Shown here one piece after another: positions 24,001-35,959 of a stretch of DNA of 64,000 bases. Numbering within the stretch: position 1 is the first letter of the stretch; each line of letters begins with the position of its first letter. The translations under genes and the position numbers were made by a program. The notes below the pieces were generated by a model. That model was not told the origin of the DNA and made no database searches. It was given only the letters and a program-made list of their open reading frames with translations. Source of the DNA: Romanomermis culicivorax (Eukaryota; Nematoda; Enoplea; Mermithida; Mermithidae); NCBI GenBank assembly GCA_963922205.1, contig CAWUHX010000254.1, positions 459,530 to 523,529 on the forward strand, given 5' to 3'.

Positions 24001-24060
24001 TTGATTTTTTGTTGTAGCTTTTGATAATAATTTTTTCATTTTTTATTATTAACATATAAC
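21030..24060. repeat. 3 kb of alternating T-rich and A-rich strand blocks
   Basis: The plus strand is extremely T rich at about 21,030-21,690, A/G rich at about 21,700-22,380, and T rich again at about 22,380-24,060. The first two blocks form imperfect inverted arms, and the 22,378 junction is a small palindrome (AAAAAACTTCAGAAAGTTTTTT, two nearly perfect arms around CAG). Words such as TTTTTGTTTTTATGTATATTTTTC recall the pyrimidine arms of the fold-back elements at 31.9 and 57.4 kb. All long ORFs here are poly-Phe/Leu or poly-Lys and are not genes. Confidence 0.75.
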
Positions 24061-24098
24061 ATATAACACAATTCATTGTGCAATCCTTATAAATACTT

Positions 24099-25232
24099 TC
24101 ACACCTTTCGACCATATTGAGCAGCATTTTCAATTCTATGGGATGCTTTCACACTTCGCTCATCTTTCAAATATTTGTAAGCACCAATTACTGTAGAAAA
24201 GCACCATATCTGTATGACCAGAAGCAAAATCATCATGCCAAATGCTGGTAGCGTTCCAGCTACCATAGGAGTATCTTGAACATGATCAACTTTTTGGGGA
24301 ATTGTACTACTTGTCGACAGGGTCTGCAAAAAAATGTTGACTATGACAAGTGAGTGACCATTTGACTGACCAACTGACCAAGTGAGTGACCAATTGACCA
24401 AATTAGTGACCAACTGATCAACCGACGGACTAGGTGAGTGACCAGCTGACCAAGTGAGTGACCAATTAAGTGACCAACTGACCGAGTGACTGACCAACTG
24501 ACCAAATTAGTGACCAACTGACTGACCAATGGACCAAATGAGTGACCAACTGACTAACCAATGGATCAGGTGAGTGACCAGCTGACCAAGTGAGTGACTA
24601 ACTGACCAAGTAAGTGACCAATTAAGCAACCAACTGACCAAGTGACTGACCAACTGACCAAATTAGTGACCAACTGACTGACCAATGGACTAAGTGAGTG
24701 ACCAGCTGACCATTGATTCATTTATTTGACCCAACTACAATTATTTCATCTTTGACCATGGAGTCATTGGTTCGAGCCCCTGACCAAGCAATTTTTTTTG
24801 ATAAAGTAAATAGGCTACTTACCTCATTATTCGTTGCAGGAAAATATGTTGACAATACACTAAATATGATAATGAACGCTGCTGTTATTAGAATACTAAT
24901 CAATTGGCTTATCAAATAGACGATTAATAAAGCTGGCCTGAAAATCCAAATTAATTAAAATTAGTTAATTATCATTAAATAAATTACTTTTTGTATATCA
25001 CGCCAATAACTAAAAGAATATTGAACAAAATTGCAAAACTGTTGCATATGAGACTTGGCCAATAAGTTTCCAATTGAAGTGTACGATGACCGAAAGAAAT
25101 TTGGGAAATGATCGTGAGGATGTTCGCAATGAGCCCAAATGCGGCTATCCAAAGCGCTCCAGTGCAAATGTGAACCAATCCGCATAGACATCTATATTGC
25201 GGATTGGTGTACAAGAAGCTACGAGGCGACAT
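24099..25232 (-). CDS. Four-transmembrane protein (LAPTM-like layout), three exons
   Basis: Exon 1 is 24,988-25,232 (start ATG of MSPRSFLYTNP; an upstream GTG is in frame but is not a likely start), donor GTAATT. Exon 2 is 24,823-24,937, acceptor GGATTTTCAG, donor GTAAGT. Exon 3 is 24,099-24,323, acceptor TTTTTTTGCAG. Phases 2 and 0 match, and the total is 585 nt, or 194 residues. Seen: a CLCGLVHICTGALW stretch opening TM1 (about 16-45), TM2 (about 62-80), TM3 (about 85-112), a polar loop and TM4 (about 143-166), then a basic tail KYLKDERSVK. The CxC...HxxTG opening and four-TM plan recall lysosomal LAPTM proteins and similar nematode families, but similarity is too slight to assign. Intron 2 holds the minisatellite at 24,345-24,720. 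Confidence 0.7.
24345..24720. repeat. ~20 bp minisatellite in intron 2 of the four-TM gene
   Basis: About 18 imperfect units of the type GTGAGTGACCAACTGACCAA, with variants GACTGACCAATGGACCAAAT. It fills most of the 499 bp intron (24,324-24,822). The minus-strand ORFs across it (LVSQLVTNLV-like) are repeat translations. Confidence 0.85.
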
Positions 25233-25364
25233 TACTTTGGCCACAAATTTTCTAAATTTCTGGTCGATTTTTTTGTCAGCTTGAAAATAAATTGCTGATT
25301 AATGTTTTTTTAAGATAAGAAACAAAGTTGACATTCTGAACATTTGAAAACTCGTGATACTTAT

Positions 25365-25640
25365 GTTGTAGTTATACTTTCCCATACAGGAGGTCCATGA
25401 AAGATATCCCTGTACAAAACATATCGGTCAAACTTTGCTGCCCTAACTGTGTGGGAAAAGCGCGTAAAAAATTTCAGGACCTACCCTGTGCACTTCCTAC
25501 AGTAAACAGTCTGGAATGGTCCGCTACGCTCCATCCAAATGGTGCCTGCGGGCGCTTCTTCAAAAATGACAAACTTTTACGAAATTGTACAGAAATTGGC
25601 AGAAAACACACTACAACAATCTTATTATGGTGATAATGGG
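25365..25640. mobile_element. Left end of an element related to 15,955-18,145
   Basis: GTAGTTATACTTTCCCATACAG starts a terminus that continues AGGAGGTCC and CCTGTACAAAACAT, aligning with 15,958-16,040 and, inverted, with 11,800-11,850. CTAACTGTGTGGGAAAAG at about 25,445 is the uninserted version of the site used by the nested element at 16,042. The right end was not found; the DNA runs into the LINE relic. Confidence 0.6.
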
Positions 25641-25829
25641 AAAACTTCGGCATGGTCTACCATTTATGGTATATTTTTGTGTTGGACAATTTTCATCAAT
25701 TTGAATGTTGTTTTTGTAATCAAAAACTGGCCACAACTCATACTGTACAACATGTATATCCGATTACTGTGTATAATTTTATTCATGATGTATTTTCTCA
25801 AGAATGTCTGCGTTCCACCATATTGACAC

Positions 25830-27292
25830 TCCTGTCTGTCCTCACCTGGAGATTTCCCATTTTTGATATTTTTCAGTATAGTTGTATATTTAGATTGAGA
25901 AAGATTTTGTTCAAAGCATTTGTTTTTTTCATCAGTTATTTTTGTGTATTCTGTCTCTGCTATTTTCTGAGAGAAATTTTCTTGAAATTTCATTTTATCT
26001 ATTTTCTGTCCATACAAGTCACTATAGAATTGAAAAATCTTGCCTAATATTTTTGATGGGTCAGTAATTTTATTACCATCTCCATTTTGAAGATTTGTTA
26101 TACATTTCCTATTATAGTTACTTTTTTCCATATTTAGAAAATATTTATTTGGTTTTTCTCCCATGGTATTCCATTTGAGTTTTGTTTTTTTCCATTGAGA
26201 AAACTATTTTTTCTCTCCATGATTATGTTTAGTTCTGTTAGAATTAAGTTATGCTTTAATCTATCTTTATTATTTTCGAATTTATAGATTTTTCATTGCA
26301 ACTCCTGTAGTTCTGTTCTGAGATCTTTTTCTCTGTTTTTGACTGATTTCGCTATTTTCTTACAGTAAGTAATTGTATCCTTTTTTATAATGTATTTTAT
26401 ATACTCCCATGTTCTTTATGGATCTGAGCCCATGTCATTGCTTTCTTCTATTGCTTTGTGAACCATATCTGAGAGTAGTTTACCATATTTTGTGTACACA
26501 TTAATGAACTGTTAAAACGCCAAAAACCAGGACCTCTCTGTTTGAAGAGGTTTCCAGTTAGTTTAAGAGTTATAGCCTTGTGGTCTGAAGGGAGGCAGCC
26601 AACTATGTCACATTTGCTGACCTGACCCATAATTTCCTCAAAAGCGAAAAAATAATCAAGTCTGCATTTAACATTTGACTTAGGTTGATACCATGTGTAT
26701 CTTCTTGTTGTTGGGTTTCCTCTTCTGTAGGTGTCAGCTAGATGTAAAACAGATACATGTTCCAGAAATTTAGTTACTGATTTCTTTTTGTAATTTTTAC
26801 TGTTTCCTCCAACTTTGTCCAGTTCTTTGTCTATAGTTAGATTGAAATCTCCACCCATAATGATAGGTAGTTCACTTTTGTTGAAATTTTTCAATTGGTG
26901 GAAGAGATCATCAAAAAAAGATAGTTATTCTTTTTCCTGGACTGGGGCATGGACATTTACTAATATAAATTTGTGGTCTGATATTTTTAATTTAAGAAAT
27001 ATATATCTACCTTCATTAGCTTTTTTAGTGGACATGGCCTTATGTGAGCAGAGATTATTTAGGAGTATGGCAACCTCTTTTGAATTGCTTCTTCAATATG
27101 AGAAAAAGAGTGTATTTGTGCCACATCATCACTCAAGTCTAATTCTATTCTCAATCCTTTTGACTGTGTGTGTTTCTTGTAAAAAATGATATCCGCATGA
27201 TTATTCTTTGCATATGCAATAATACTTTTGCGTTTTGCCTCAGGTATTATAGATTTACAGTTTAACAATAAAAAAGATAAGTTATACGACAT
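25830..27292 (-). pseudogene. L1-like LINE relic: apurinic endonuclease and start of reverse transcriptase
   Basis: Read from 27,292 downwards: an N-terminal SFLLLNCKSI endonuclease start; then (26,894-26,448) GGDFNLTID, CRLDYFF and LPSDHKAITL, the GDFN, DY and SDH catalytic signatures of the APE-type endonuclease; then (26,164-25,830) EKPNKYFLNMEK, FYSDLYG and KNGKSPGED, the conserved pre-RT and RT-0 motifs of L1/Tx1-type LINEs. The frame is broken between the three parts, and homology stops right after SPGED, where unrelated DNA begins at about 25,830. No YADD box is present. Inactive, truncated in the RT. Confidence 0.85.
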
Positions 27293-27779
27293 TTGAGAAA
27301 GAGATTCATCATGCGCAGGGTCATTTTCTAATCAAATTTGCTTGTGAAAAGGTATTTTACATAGATATAATAGAAATTTTTGTTGGAAAAAATGAAATAA
27401 TACAGAATAGAATGAAAAAACCTGCAAGCCAAAGCTTGAGGTGCAAAGTGAAATAAATTTCTCAATCCCGAAGAGCACAGAGTTAGGCATCACCTAAAGA
27501 TGATGCTAAATTACCAATTTTTTTTATTTGGCAGATCGAATACAATTTATTGGCATTTCAAAAAAGAAAAAACGAGTAAATATTACAAGCACAGTAAATA
27601 GTGAATGATAATGTTATCAGGTATGAAAAATGATAACTACTACTAAACACTGATTGAAGAAAAAAAAAACGAAAAATTAAATCAAATAATCAAAAAACAT
27701 AAACAATGTTTATGATGAAATTTGTCCTTTCTACTAATTAAATTTTTCTCGATTTTCGTCTCATTGTTGGTGGGTTAGA
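27293..27779. other. Intergenic, nothing recognised
   Basis: AT-rich, with an A-run at 27,659-27,669. No ORF or repeat identified. Confidence 0.4.
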
Positions 27780-28205
27780 TCATCCACAAAGATAGTTGTT
27801 GGTCACTAAATATTTGGCATGAGATGCAACCATTCTTTTTTGTTCGAGATTTGAGGAGATGATTTTTACTTGACAGTCCTCACCCGATTTGTTGTTGAAC
27901 GCCCCGATCCAGTCCATTTTTATGTTGTCCATTTCAGTTTTAGCCACAACCATTTTTCGATTATAAATTTCTGTAGTTGCCTCAAATATTGACTTTGGAC
28001 TCATTGGATAAAGGTCCGTTGGAAAATTAAAAAGTAAAAGGTATCAGGCTTTCAGACAATGCATTCGACCATTTCAATTCGTTTTTCCAACATATTGACC
28101 TTTTTTTTGATGGCCAATTTTTCATTGTTGTCATTTGATGACGAATTTTCGACTTGATCATAGAATTTTTGTTTCTTTGCAGCCGTCGAATCTTGATCAA
28201 CATTT
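27780..28205 (-). CDS. Unassigned exon-like ORFs (hypothetical)
   Basis: Two adjacent coding-like stretches on the minus strand. The upstream one (about 28,205-28,063) reads DQDSTAAKKQKFYDQVENS and then a lysine-rich, probably coiled-coil part ending KRIEMVECIV. The downstream one (about 28,042-27,780) reads FPTDLYPMSPKSIFEATTE..., contains DWIGAFNNKSGEDC, and ends VTNNYLCG before a stop. Composition is charged and unlike the low-complexity ORFs around it. The two are in different frames, and I find no clean acceptor AG between them, so they may be two exons with atypical signals, one frameshifted exon, or a decayed gene. Family unknown. Confidence 0.3.
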
Positions 28206-28670
28206 TTGCTGGTTCATTTCATCATTTTTTGTAACAAAATGATTGGAAAAAATGTGTACATTTTTCGAGTGATAAGCGACCCAGTGCAGTGACACTATAT
28301 GACTGGAGAATAATGGTGAAAGTAGGTATGTAAATTTTTTAGAGCAAAGAAGATGAAACCACTTTTCACAAGCACTGCAAAACTCCTGAACCCTAAGGCA
28401 GAATTTACGTACTAGTAGTATACAAATGATTTGAAACATCACATCAATAGAGACAACTTGAAAATATCACCCCTTGAACGCACTGCCATGTATTCATGTT
28501 GTTGTAGAAAAAACGAGCGAATTAAATGGCATTTTGTAAACTACACATTTAACACCACATTTGAAATCACCAGAACAAAAGCTCAGAATAATCAGCAAAT
28601 AAATGCCCTCACTATAGCTCAAAACACCAAAATACGTCAACAGGTCAGCACAAATCTGGCCAGAAAGGCT

Positions 28671-29361
28671 TCAACAAAACTTCAAAAAAAAATTTTCGAT
28701 CAAACCGTTGCAAATGATGGATAATCCATAAAAAGCTATAGGTTTGGTCAATTGGCAACCTTTCTTGTAAATTCTTTGTGCAGTTGCTCCACTGTTGGCT
28801 ATCAATGGCGCTTTGTTTTTTCTCATGCTTGCGATCAAAATAATGTGAAGCAAAATAGTGAGAATATTTCCACACAGGTGGAAATATAGTTTGAAAAGTG
28901 AAAAATAGGCATCTACGGCTCTATTGGTTTTTTTATCTTCACAGGGCTTATCAACCCAAAGGATAAAGACACCAGTGCTGAAAAAATCACAAAAAAGCAA
29001 GGAACAATTGTAGCATCATACAACAAAACTTGGTAATTTTCATAATAGAGTTCAAATAAGAACATTTGCTGCCGGCCATAACTTCATCACGGCTGGAGAA
29101 GTATACAAATATATGATAACTGTTTAGGATCAAACTATCTGCAGTAGTAATAGTAGCACCAATGGTCAATAAAGCTATCAGAGCCATGATTTGTGATCAG
29201 AGTGGTTTCCAGCTCATGATTATCACTAGTGAGAAAATGGATGCTGCTACATTCAACATTATGACTAGGATATAAACGATGAAACATAACAGCTGTTTCT
29301 GAATTTGGATGAGTGACAAATCGTGTTGTGTGACATAATTGGCACTGGTATTGTTGGGCAT
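28671..29361 (-). pseudogene. 7TM chemoreceptor-like GPCR, copy B (broken)
   Basis: Starts at the same ATG as copies A and D (MPNNTSANY). An in-frame TGA replaces the arginine codon after SWKPL before TM2. TM2 and TM3 follow (MALIALLTI, LNSIMKITKFCCM). Then about 18 residues including the LDRC motif are missing, followed by a second loss around TM4-TM5. The KAPLIANSGATAQRIYKK loop before TM6 is still recognisable. Homology fades near 28,671, although 28,431-28,670 still aligns with the 3' part of the other copies. Non-functional as a receptor. Confidence 0.85.
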
Positions 29362-29474
29362 ACTGTAACACAGCAACCTAAAAAATTATTGAATGCAAAG
29401 ATTTTGAAGACTAGACATGTTGGCTTTTGAGTGCACTTGATTCTCACTCACAAATCGTAAACAGTATTTTGAAA

Positions 29475-30045
29475 TTTTTTTTTTTTTAGTTTTTGCAGGC
29501 GCACCACTACCTATTTTCTTGTAGCCAGGAAGACAGGCTTTACAAGACTATGGTCAAGTGAGTGCACGCCTTGTATGGGAGGCACTCTCTAGATGCTTTT
29601 GCCACCTAGTATAGGCCACATTCCACAGGTTAGCATCTTCATGACAAAACACGAATTAGTCAGCTACATACCTCATTAATGAAAAATGTTGAAGGGCTTC
29701 CTGGATGGCGCTGGAGATGTCACACCACTGGCCAATGTCAGGATTGGTGTGGCTATCCTGACCAGGGCTCAACAAATACCGCTGGGTTCATAACCCGTAG
29801 ACTGTTGCATGTCACCATACAACAAGTCGAGCCACTTCCTCATTCGCCGCATTTCAGTGCCAACAGGGCCAAGTGGACTCCTGCAAAGAGCGCTCCAAGC
29901 TTGCCTACACAATATGTTGACCCCGTAAGGATGAAAAGTTGTGGTTGCCTAGGCTGGATATCAGAAAAACCTGATATCAAACGTCGTTCTAGAAACTAGT
30001 AGTTGGAAAGCAATAACCACTAAACCATTACCAATGCGATCCTGA
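29475..30045 (-). mobile_element. tRNA-derived SINE, copy 1 (in block B)
   Basis: On the minus strand the head near 30,040 reads like a tRNA: box A TGGTTTAGTGGTTATTGC and a degenerate box B TTTGATATCAGG. The body includes GGCAAGCTTGGAGCGCTC and CAACATATTGTGTAGG, and the tail is an A-run seen as 14 Ts at 29,477-29,490. About 110 bp at 29,700-29,815 is absent from the copy at 50,390-51,500. Flanking TGAAA words match the empty site in block A (about 1,235-1,245). Confidence 0.75.
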
Positions 30046-31780
30046 AATGTTTCTTTCAAAAAATTTTTTTCTGAGAAGATTATAGATGCAGATAAGCATG
30101 CATAAAATTATTAGTTTCAGAAATCTAGAGACATAACCTCGAAAAAAACTACCTGTGGGCTTAATAGGAGATTTTTCCAGAGCATTGCTTCTTAATAATG
30201 CCTTTAGTCATGTCTGCTTTGGACGAGGCTATATAAGATTTCTCTGCAATGCTTTACTTCCTACAACTAATTTTTTTTCTATTTCTCAGAAATAAAACTC
30301 ATTCTTTCAAAATGACAAAAAACGTGTATGACATGCGATTTGACTGAAAATAACACACTAAAATATTAAATTGGCACTTGCTTTCCAGTTCAAAAATATT
30401 CTAAAACCGTTCGGAATATGATTGACAAAATTGATCTTTTCTCATTTTTCATTTCTCTGGGATAACACAGATTTTCCCGGAGATTACTGAAATTATTACT
30501 GAAAGTAGGCTCATGAAAGGTGGGAACTTTTTTGTGAAAAACCTTGGAAGTATTGAATATCTTCATGAGAGTGTTATTTTTCTAATAAACTACTAGTACT
30601 TAAGGACTCACTGCTCAAAATGACTTTTGATCTGATGCAATCGGGGCACAGGTCAAAAAAAACAAGAGGAGTGATAGTCAGGGATCGGTGTTTCAATCAA
30701 GTTTAGCTCAACCATGTCTAAAGCCGCATTTCTTTTTCAAGTCGTGACCAATCAGTTCAATGTACGTGACACGCAATCATACATGCATAATATGTTCTTG
30801 GTGGATTTTGAGAGGCTCTTGCCCAAAGCAGAACCCTAGTTGACCCTCTAGAATTTTCATATTTTTGAATTTTTAGATTTTACATAAAATTTGGAAATTT
30901 TATGTACAGATTTTGAAAATTATTAGGAAATAAGTTAATATTTTCCGGTGGAATTAGAAGAGCACACACGCAAACATTTTGATCAGTTGTGACTGAGTTT
31001 TGAGCATTTTCCAAAAACTTTGTGGCCGACACCCCTTAATTCCTATGCTGCACATGTATAAGTATGCACACAGCCAATCATATTCAACGCCATTTTTTAA
31101 ACACACAATGTCGTTGGTCATGGCCGCCAAAGTTGTGGCCAAATTTTTGCTTTCCTCTACATAAGATTAATATCAATGAACCGACTATGAGAAAGTCAAC
31201 AAAAATTGATTGAAAAACAGCTTTGGCCTTTCGAATTTGATTATACGAACACTCATTGAGCTTCTCTCCAAGTAATAATATACAAAAAGTTAATAATATA
31301 AAAAAGAAGTAATATACAAAAAACTAGTAAAAAACGCAATAATAATAGGAAAAACGCACCAATCTTTTCCATACTGTGAAAAGTCGTCCAATTGATCACT
31401 CTGGTCATTGGACATACACACCTGTAGGCTGAAAATTTGCAACGCTTACGAAACGGGAATTTCACACTGCAGAAAAGCAGAAGGAAAACAAAAATCATAA
31501 AAATAACATTCTAACCATTTATCAGCCGTGCGCTCGATAACTTTTCGAATACTCATGTTTTTGTCTCTTTCTGAAGCTGTATATAATCACGCTTCAGGGC
31601 TAAAATTCTGTGGGAAATTTTGTACCTTACATAAATGGATGACTTCTAAATTTGTATGGTTGTCAGATTTCAAGATATTCTAAGAAAACTGAGACGCGAA
31701 ATAGGATGTATCAAACACTTTTTGAGGAATATGGCGCATGTTTTGCATAAAGACGATATTGTATTTTCACGGGGTGTTCT
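30046..31780. repeat. Duplicated block B flank
   Basis: No gene. Aligns along its length with 51,500-53,285 (for example GAAGATTATAGATGCAGATA, GAGGAGTGATAGTCAGGG, ACTAGTAAAAAACGCAATAA) and partly with 1,250-1,920. It carries the receptor-block duplication up to the fold-back insertion at 31,780. Confidence 0.75.
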
Positions 31781-32935
31781 CATGTGAGCGATTAATAACT
31801 GAGCGATTCTCAAGTGATCTATTCCCAAATGAGCGATTCCTAATTGAGCGAATTCCTGACTGTGCGATTCCAAACGAGCAATTGAGAATGTAATAATACT
31901 TTATTCAAATTTCCCCTCTTTACCTTATATTTTTCTTTGTACGTATTTCTTTTTTCTTTCGTTTTCCGTGTGTATTGCTCATGTTTTTGTTTATGTATGT
32001 TTTCACCTTTTCATCTTTTGTCTGTGCCTCTTTTCACGTTATTGCTTCTTGTCATCAAGTTTTTATTTTTCTGCTCATGATACAATACATTGCAAGTTGT
32101 CATTTTAGATAACCGTAGTCTACCGTATAATTCTCAACCATTTCGGCATGCTTGAGTCTTTCATCATTAGTGTAAAAATCTTCATAAACATATAAACAAA
32201 AGAATGCACAAGGAAAAAAACATCGAGAGAAAGGAAGCGTCAACAAAAATGTAAATATTATGAGAATGCGGAAATAGGTGAAAAAGCATTAGAAAAAGGA
32301 GTATAAAACATGAAAAAAGTGACAAGGAAAAGGAAGCAAGATGAAGAAAGCAGCAAGGAAGAAAAAAATGTGAAAATGAGCAAAAAAAGAAAGAATCGGG
32401 CGAATAGAAGAAGGTAAAGATGAAGAAGTAAAAGCAAAGAACTTAGATGAATAGCAAACAAGAATGAAAAAAATCACAGACAAAACTAAATAAGAAATAG
32501 AGCGTATCGCATTGTATAAGGCTTATATGGGAGACAATGCTTGTTAAAAACAGCAACTGGAAATGTATTGTTTCAGGAGCAGAAAAAAGGAAAAAGAAAA
32601 CGAAGGAAAGCGGAGACAAGAGATAAAAATGCAAAAATATACATAAACTAAAACATAAGTAACACACAGGACGAAAGAAAAAAGAAATATATACAAATAA
32701 AAATATAAGGTAAAGAAAGAATTTTCGAAGAAAACATTATTTTGTAATGGTCGTTTCCAGTCGCTCAATTGAGAGTTCGCTCATTTGGGAATTCGCTCAG
32801 TCGGAAATCGCTCAATTGGGAATTTGTCCACTTTGGAATTCGCTCGATCGGAAATCGCTCACATCGGAATCACTCATTTGGGAATTCGCCCTATCCAAAA
32901 TTGCACAGATGGGAATCGCCCACTTCAGAATAGAT
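31780..32935. mobile_element. Fold-back element of the GGGAATCGCTCA family, copy 2 (complete)
   Basis: The left end (31,785-31,880) is an array of GAGCGATTCCCAAAT words, and the right end (32,755-32,930) is the inverse array of ATTTGGGAATTCGCTCA words. Inside, a T/C-rich left arm (31,905-32,085) is mirrored by an A/G-rich right arm (32,560-32,730): TTTTTGTTTATGTATG against CATACATAAACTAAAAC. The centre has CCGTAGTCTACCGTATA. No transposase. The same insertion is present in block D at 57,355-58,690. Confidence 0.85.
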
Positions 32936-33019
32936 GTTTTCAGGACATTATTCCTTACATAAAATTCGTCTGGTGGTGCGCTTCATCTCTTGTGCCACAA
33001 CATCAACTTTTGAGATCTG

Positions 33020-33165
33020 GTAATTTTCGTCTGGTGCTTATGGCCTTCCTCCACTAGTTTCGGGAACGTAGTTTGATCCTGGCTGTAATACATATTTGTC
33101 TGATGGCTGGCTTAGGCAGACACAATCTCTCATCTTTGGAGAGTCGATAAATTGTGTAAATTGTG
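33020..33165 (+). mobile_element. tRNA-derived SINE, copy 2 (truncated, block B)
   Basis: Box A-like TCGTCTGGTGCTTATGGC, box B-like GTAGTTTGATCCTGG, then GTCTGATGGCTGGCTTAGGC and GCAAGCTTAGAATGCTTC. The body ends there, so most of the 3' part is missing. Matches the longer copy at 58,777. Confidence 0.7.
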
Positions 33166-33555
33166 CAAGCTTAGAATGCTTCTCTTGTTGAAATGAGACT
33201 TGGGTTGAGTTAGAGAAATGTAATAAAGGATTAGTATCAAAATAAACCTAGTCACATGCTAATTCACCTAATCACGCTGAAATCTTTGGTAGAATAAGTC
33301 TGCAACAGTTCGGTCAGTCTCAAGTTCAACAAAAAATCACCTGCTTTCATTCCAAGTGTCAAGTGCAGATCAATTTTTCCTAACACCATGTGATTTACAT
33401 CATGTTCATACTTTATGTTTTTCGCTATTTTTGTTTAACAGTTACTTACTTTTATTTCGTTTTGTTCATTATGTTTTACATGCATTCTTGTGTGTCATTT
33501 TGTGTTTCATTTTTTGTGATGTTTTTGTTGTTTTCCATTTTCGCACTTAGACTAT
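33166..33555. other. Intergenic, nothing recognised
   Basis: AT-rich with a T-rich stretch at 33,410-33,550. The plus-strand ORFs here are low complexity. Confidence 0.4.
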
Positions 33556-34237
33556 GGTATGTAACCCATTAATCAGAATTTCCGTCAGATAAGCTCTACG
33601 AGCTCATGGCCATAATTGGAGCATCACATGCACCTCTTATCAGTAAAAACTAGCAAGGTTTTGCAACGCAAAACCACTAGTTTGGAAATTCTCATTAAAA
33701 GACGTTCATATGTTTAGCATGGAGAGTGAAACTCGCCCCAATGCTTAACGTATTCGAACTGGAAAATGTCTATGTGACCATAGGCATCTTCTGCACCAAT
33801 TTCCACTGCAGAAGTTAGCTTGGGCGTCAATAGCTCCACCCAGGGCATATTGTAGGTCTATGAGGTCCTTAAAAGGGCCTGTTTCGTTAGTATTGTTCTC
33901 GTTTTTGGGCCTTCCAAGTTTCAATTGTATTTTTAGCTCTGCATCTGCCGAATTTTATATATTTTTATTATATTGTGTTGCGTCCGCCACCCTACAGTTT
34001 ACCAATAAATTTGCATACATTCATTGTGTCCATTATCCACCATCCTAATCCTGTTCAGGAATATACCTGTCGCCCCTTGTGCCTAGTTACCTCCTGCCGA
34101 TCCACCCTTGGACCGTTTGTACATCATCCACCCACCTATTTACATCACCCACCACCCAGATCTAACTGGACCGCCGTCAACCTCCATTTCCGCGGTCCAA
34201 GACCCGTGAACTCGTGACTCAACAGGGACCAGTCGCC

Positions 34238-34560
34238 CTTGTGCCAAATCGTATTTGAGAACAGGACTAGGAAAGTCTCCTCAGGAGATTATAGCTGTTG
34301 AGGGTGTATTTAGGGGAACCCTTTCCTAAGTTGGTTTTCCCTTGAGATTCCTTTCAGTTAGAGGAGACCTTGTACCTCTTGGTTTAGGGTCAAAAAGAAG
34401 ATTTAGGTTTACAGTCTGGCCCCCTACACCAGGTCATTCCACGAGTGACCTTGTCCTTCATTCTCACTGAATGGGACTAGGGATTGCCACCCTTGACCTG
34501 GTGGCATTGTCCATTACTCTACAGCAGAACCCCAGCACAGCACACCCAATGGAGTCACAG
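34238..34560 (+). repeat. Long direct repeat, left copy
   Basis: Shares TGTTGAGGGTGT, GGGGAACCCTTTCCTAAGT, TGAGTGACCTTGTCCTTCATT-like and CAGCAGAACCCCAG words with 39,325-39,640, in the same orientation and with single-base differences. Candidate LTR or subterminal repeat of the retrotransposon. Confidence 0.75.
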
Positions 34561-35959
34561 GCTGTCACTCACAGTGACATGGCCATAATTTATCAATATG
34601 GTATGGATTTCTCCATCAATGTGATTGGCCACATTTCTACTTAATGTGACATGGCGAGGCTGGAAAATCGACTTTAAGCCTGGCTAATTGCCCTCAAGTA
34701 TGAACCTTTACCATTTGAGTTTAGAAATCTCTCTCAAATCAGGTAAATCACCATTTGAGTGGAGAAACCTCTGACGAATTAGGTAAATCACCACTTGGGA
34801 GGAAAAACCTCCATCAGGTCAGGTGAATCGCCTTCTAAGCCAAAAAACTAACCCTTAGGATGGCCTCTAGCCCTCATGTAAGTCGGAAACCTCCCTTATG
34901 GCAGGTATACTGCCCCTTACGTCGGAAAATGGCCCTTATGTTGAACTTTATTGCCAACTTAAGCTGGAGCGCCCTTGAGTTGAGTTAGTTTACTGTAAGC
35001 TGGAATTAGCCCTTACATGTGATTAAATAATTGATTCCTGTGTATATCTTATCGCTCTTATGTGAGTGTACTGCCCCTAGGTTTAAATAAATTCTCCTAG
35101 TGTTGAGATTTTCCCTCTAGAGTCGAATTTCCTAGAGTCAAGTATAAAATCGAGTGTTCTGCTAAATCTCTTCGGAGTCCTCTATTTCTTAATTTTCTGT
35201 AAATTTTCTTTCTTTGGGCCTTTCTCTAATCTGCTGTGTTCTGAATTGTATACTGTACCACCATAGAGCGGGATCAGTTACAGTAGGCCTGCATTTAGCA
35301 CGTACTCTGACTACAGTATACCTGGGCCTGGGCACTTGAGTGTCACAGCCCATAAGGTTAATGACCTCTGAAGTTTCATGGTTCACAATCACAAGATACA
35401 GTACTCCTTCCACACTTGATTCTGAACGTTGTGTGTGGTTGTGATTTTGTTATCTGTGTCCAGTACCCGTGTCACCAAATTTTCATACTTTTCTTATCTT
35501 CACCGAGCACTGACAAAGTTTCTCATTTTTCCGTCAAAAAAACAAAATCGTTCTCTTGACACATTTAACACTGTGCTCATCAGATCACATTGCTTATCTC
35601 ATTGGCCTCAAACTTTTTATTTATTCGCCTTTCGTTTTTCGGTCATCTGTACGTATTTTGTGACAACCAATTATAATAACTTTTTCACCTAATAAATTTT
35701 CTTATCTCACTATCAAATCAAATAAAAACTTATAACCTATTTTCTTTCCTTTCTAAATAAATAAATACATTTTTACCCTTTTCTTTTTTACTAAATCAAA
35801 CTTTCTCTATTCAAAAAAAACGTTTCACATCTAACTGGTCACACATGTGTTACAGTTTGGCAACCCTTCAGTAGGTCTCTCTTACTGTTTTCTTCAACTC
35901 ACTGTAAGGTCTCTTCTTCTATTTCTTGAGTTGTTGCAAAGGGATGATGATTTCACAAG

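Noticed and set aside
24735..24790. tRNA-like GGTTCGAGCCCC followed by a T run
   Set aside because: It has a box B-like sequence and a possible terminator but no box A or cloverleaf; it lies in an intron of the four-TM gene.
25397..25633. ORF with CCPNCVGKARKKF, zinc-ribbon-like
   Set aside because: It lies in the end region of a transposon; the corresponding stretch at 16,003 is not open in a consistent way, so the cysteines are probably chance.
32258..32768. Minus-strand ORFs of 64-74 codons
   Set aside because: Translations of the purine arm of a fold-back element; serine/phenylalanine rich without domain.
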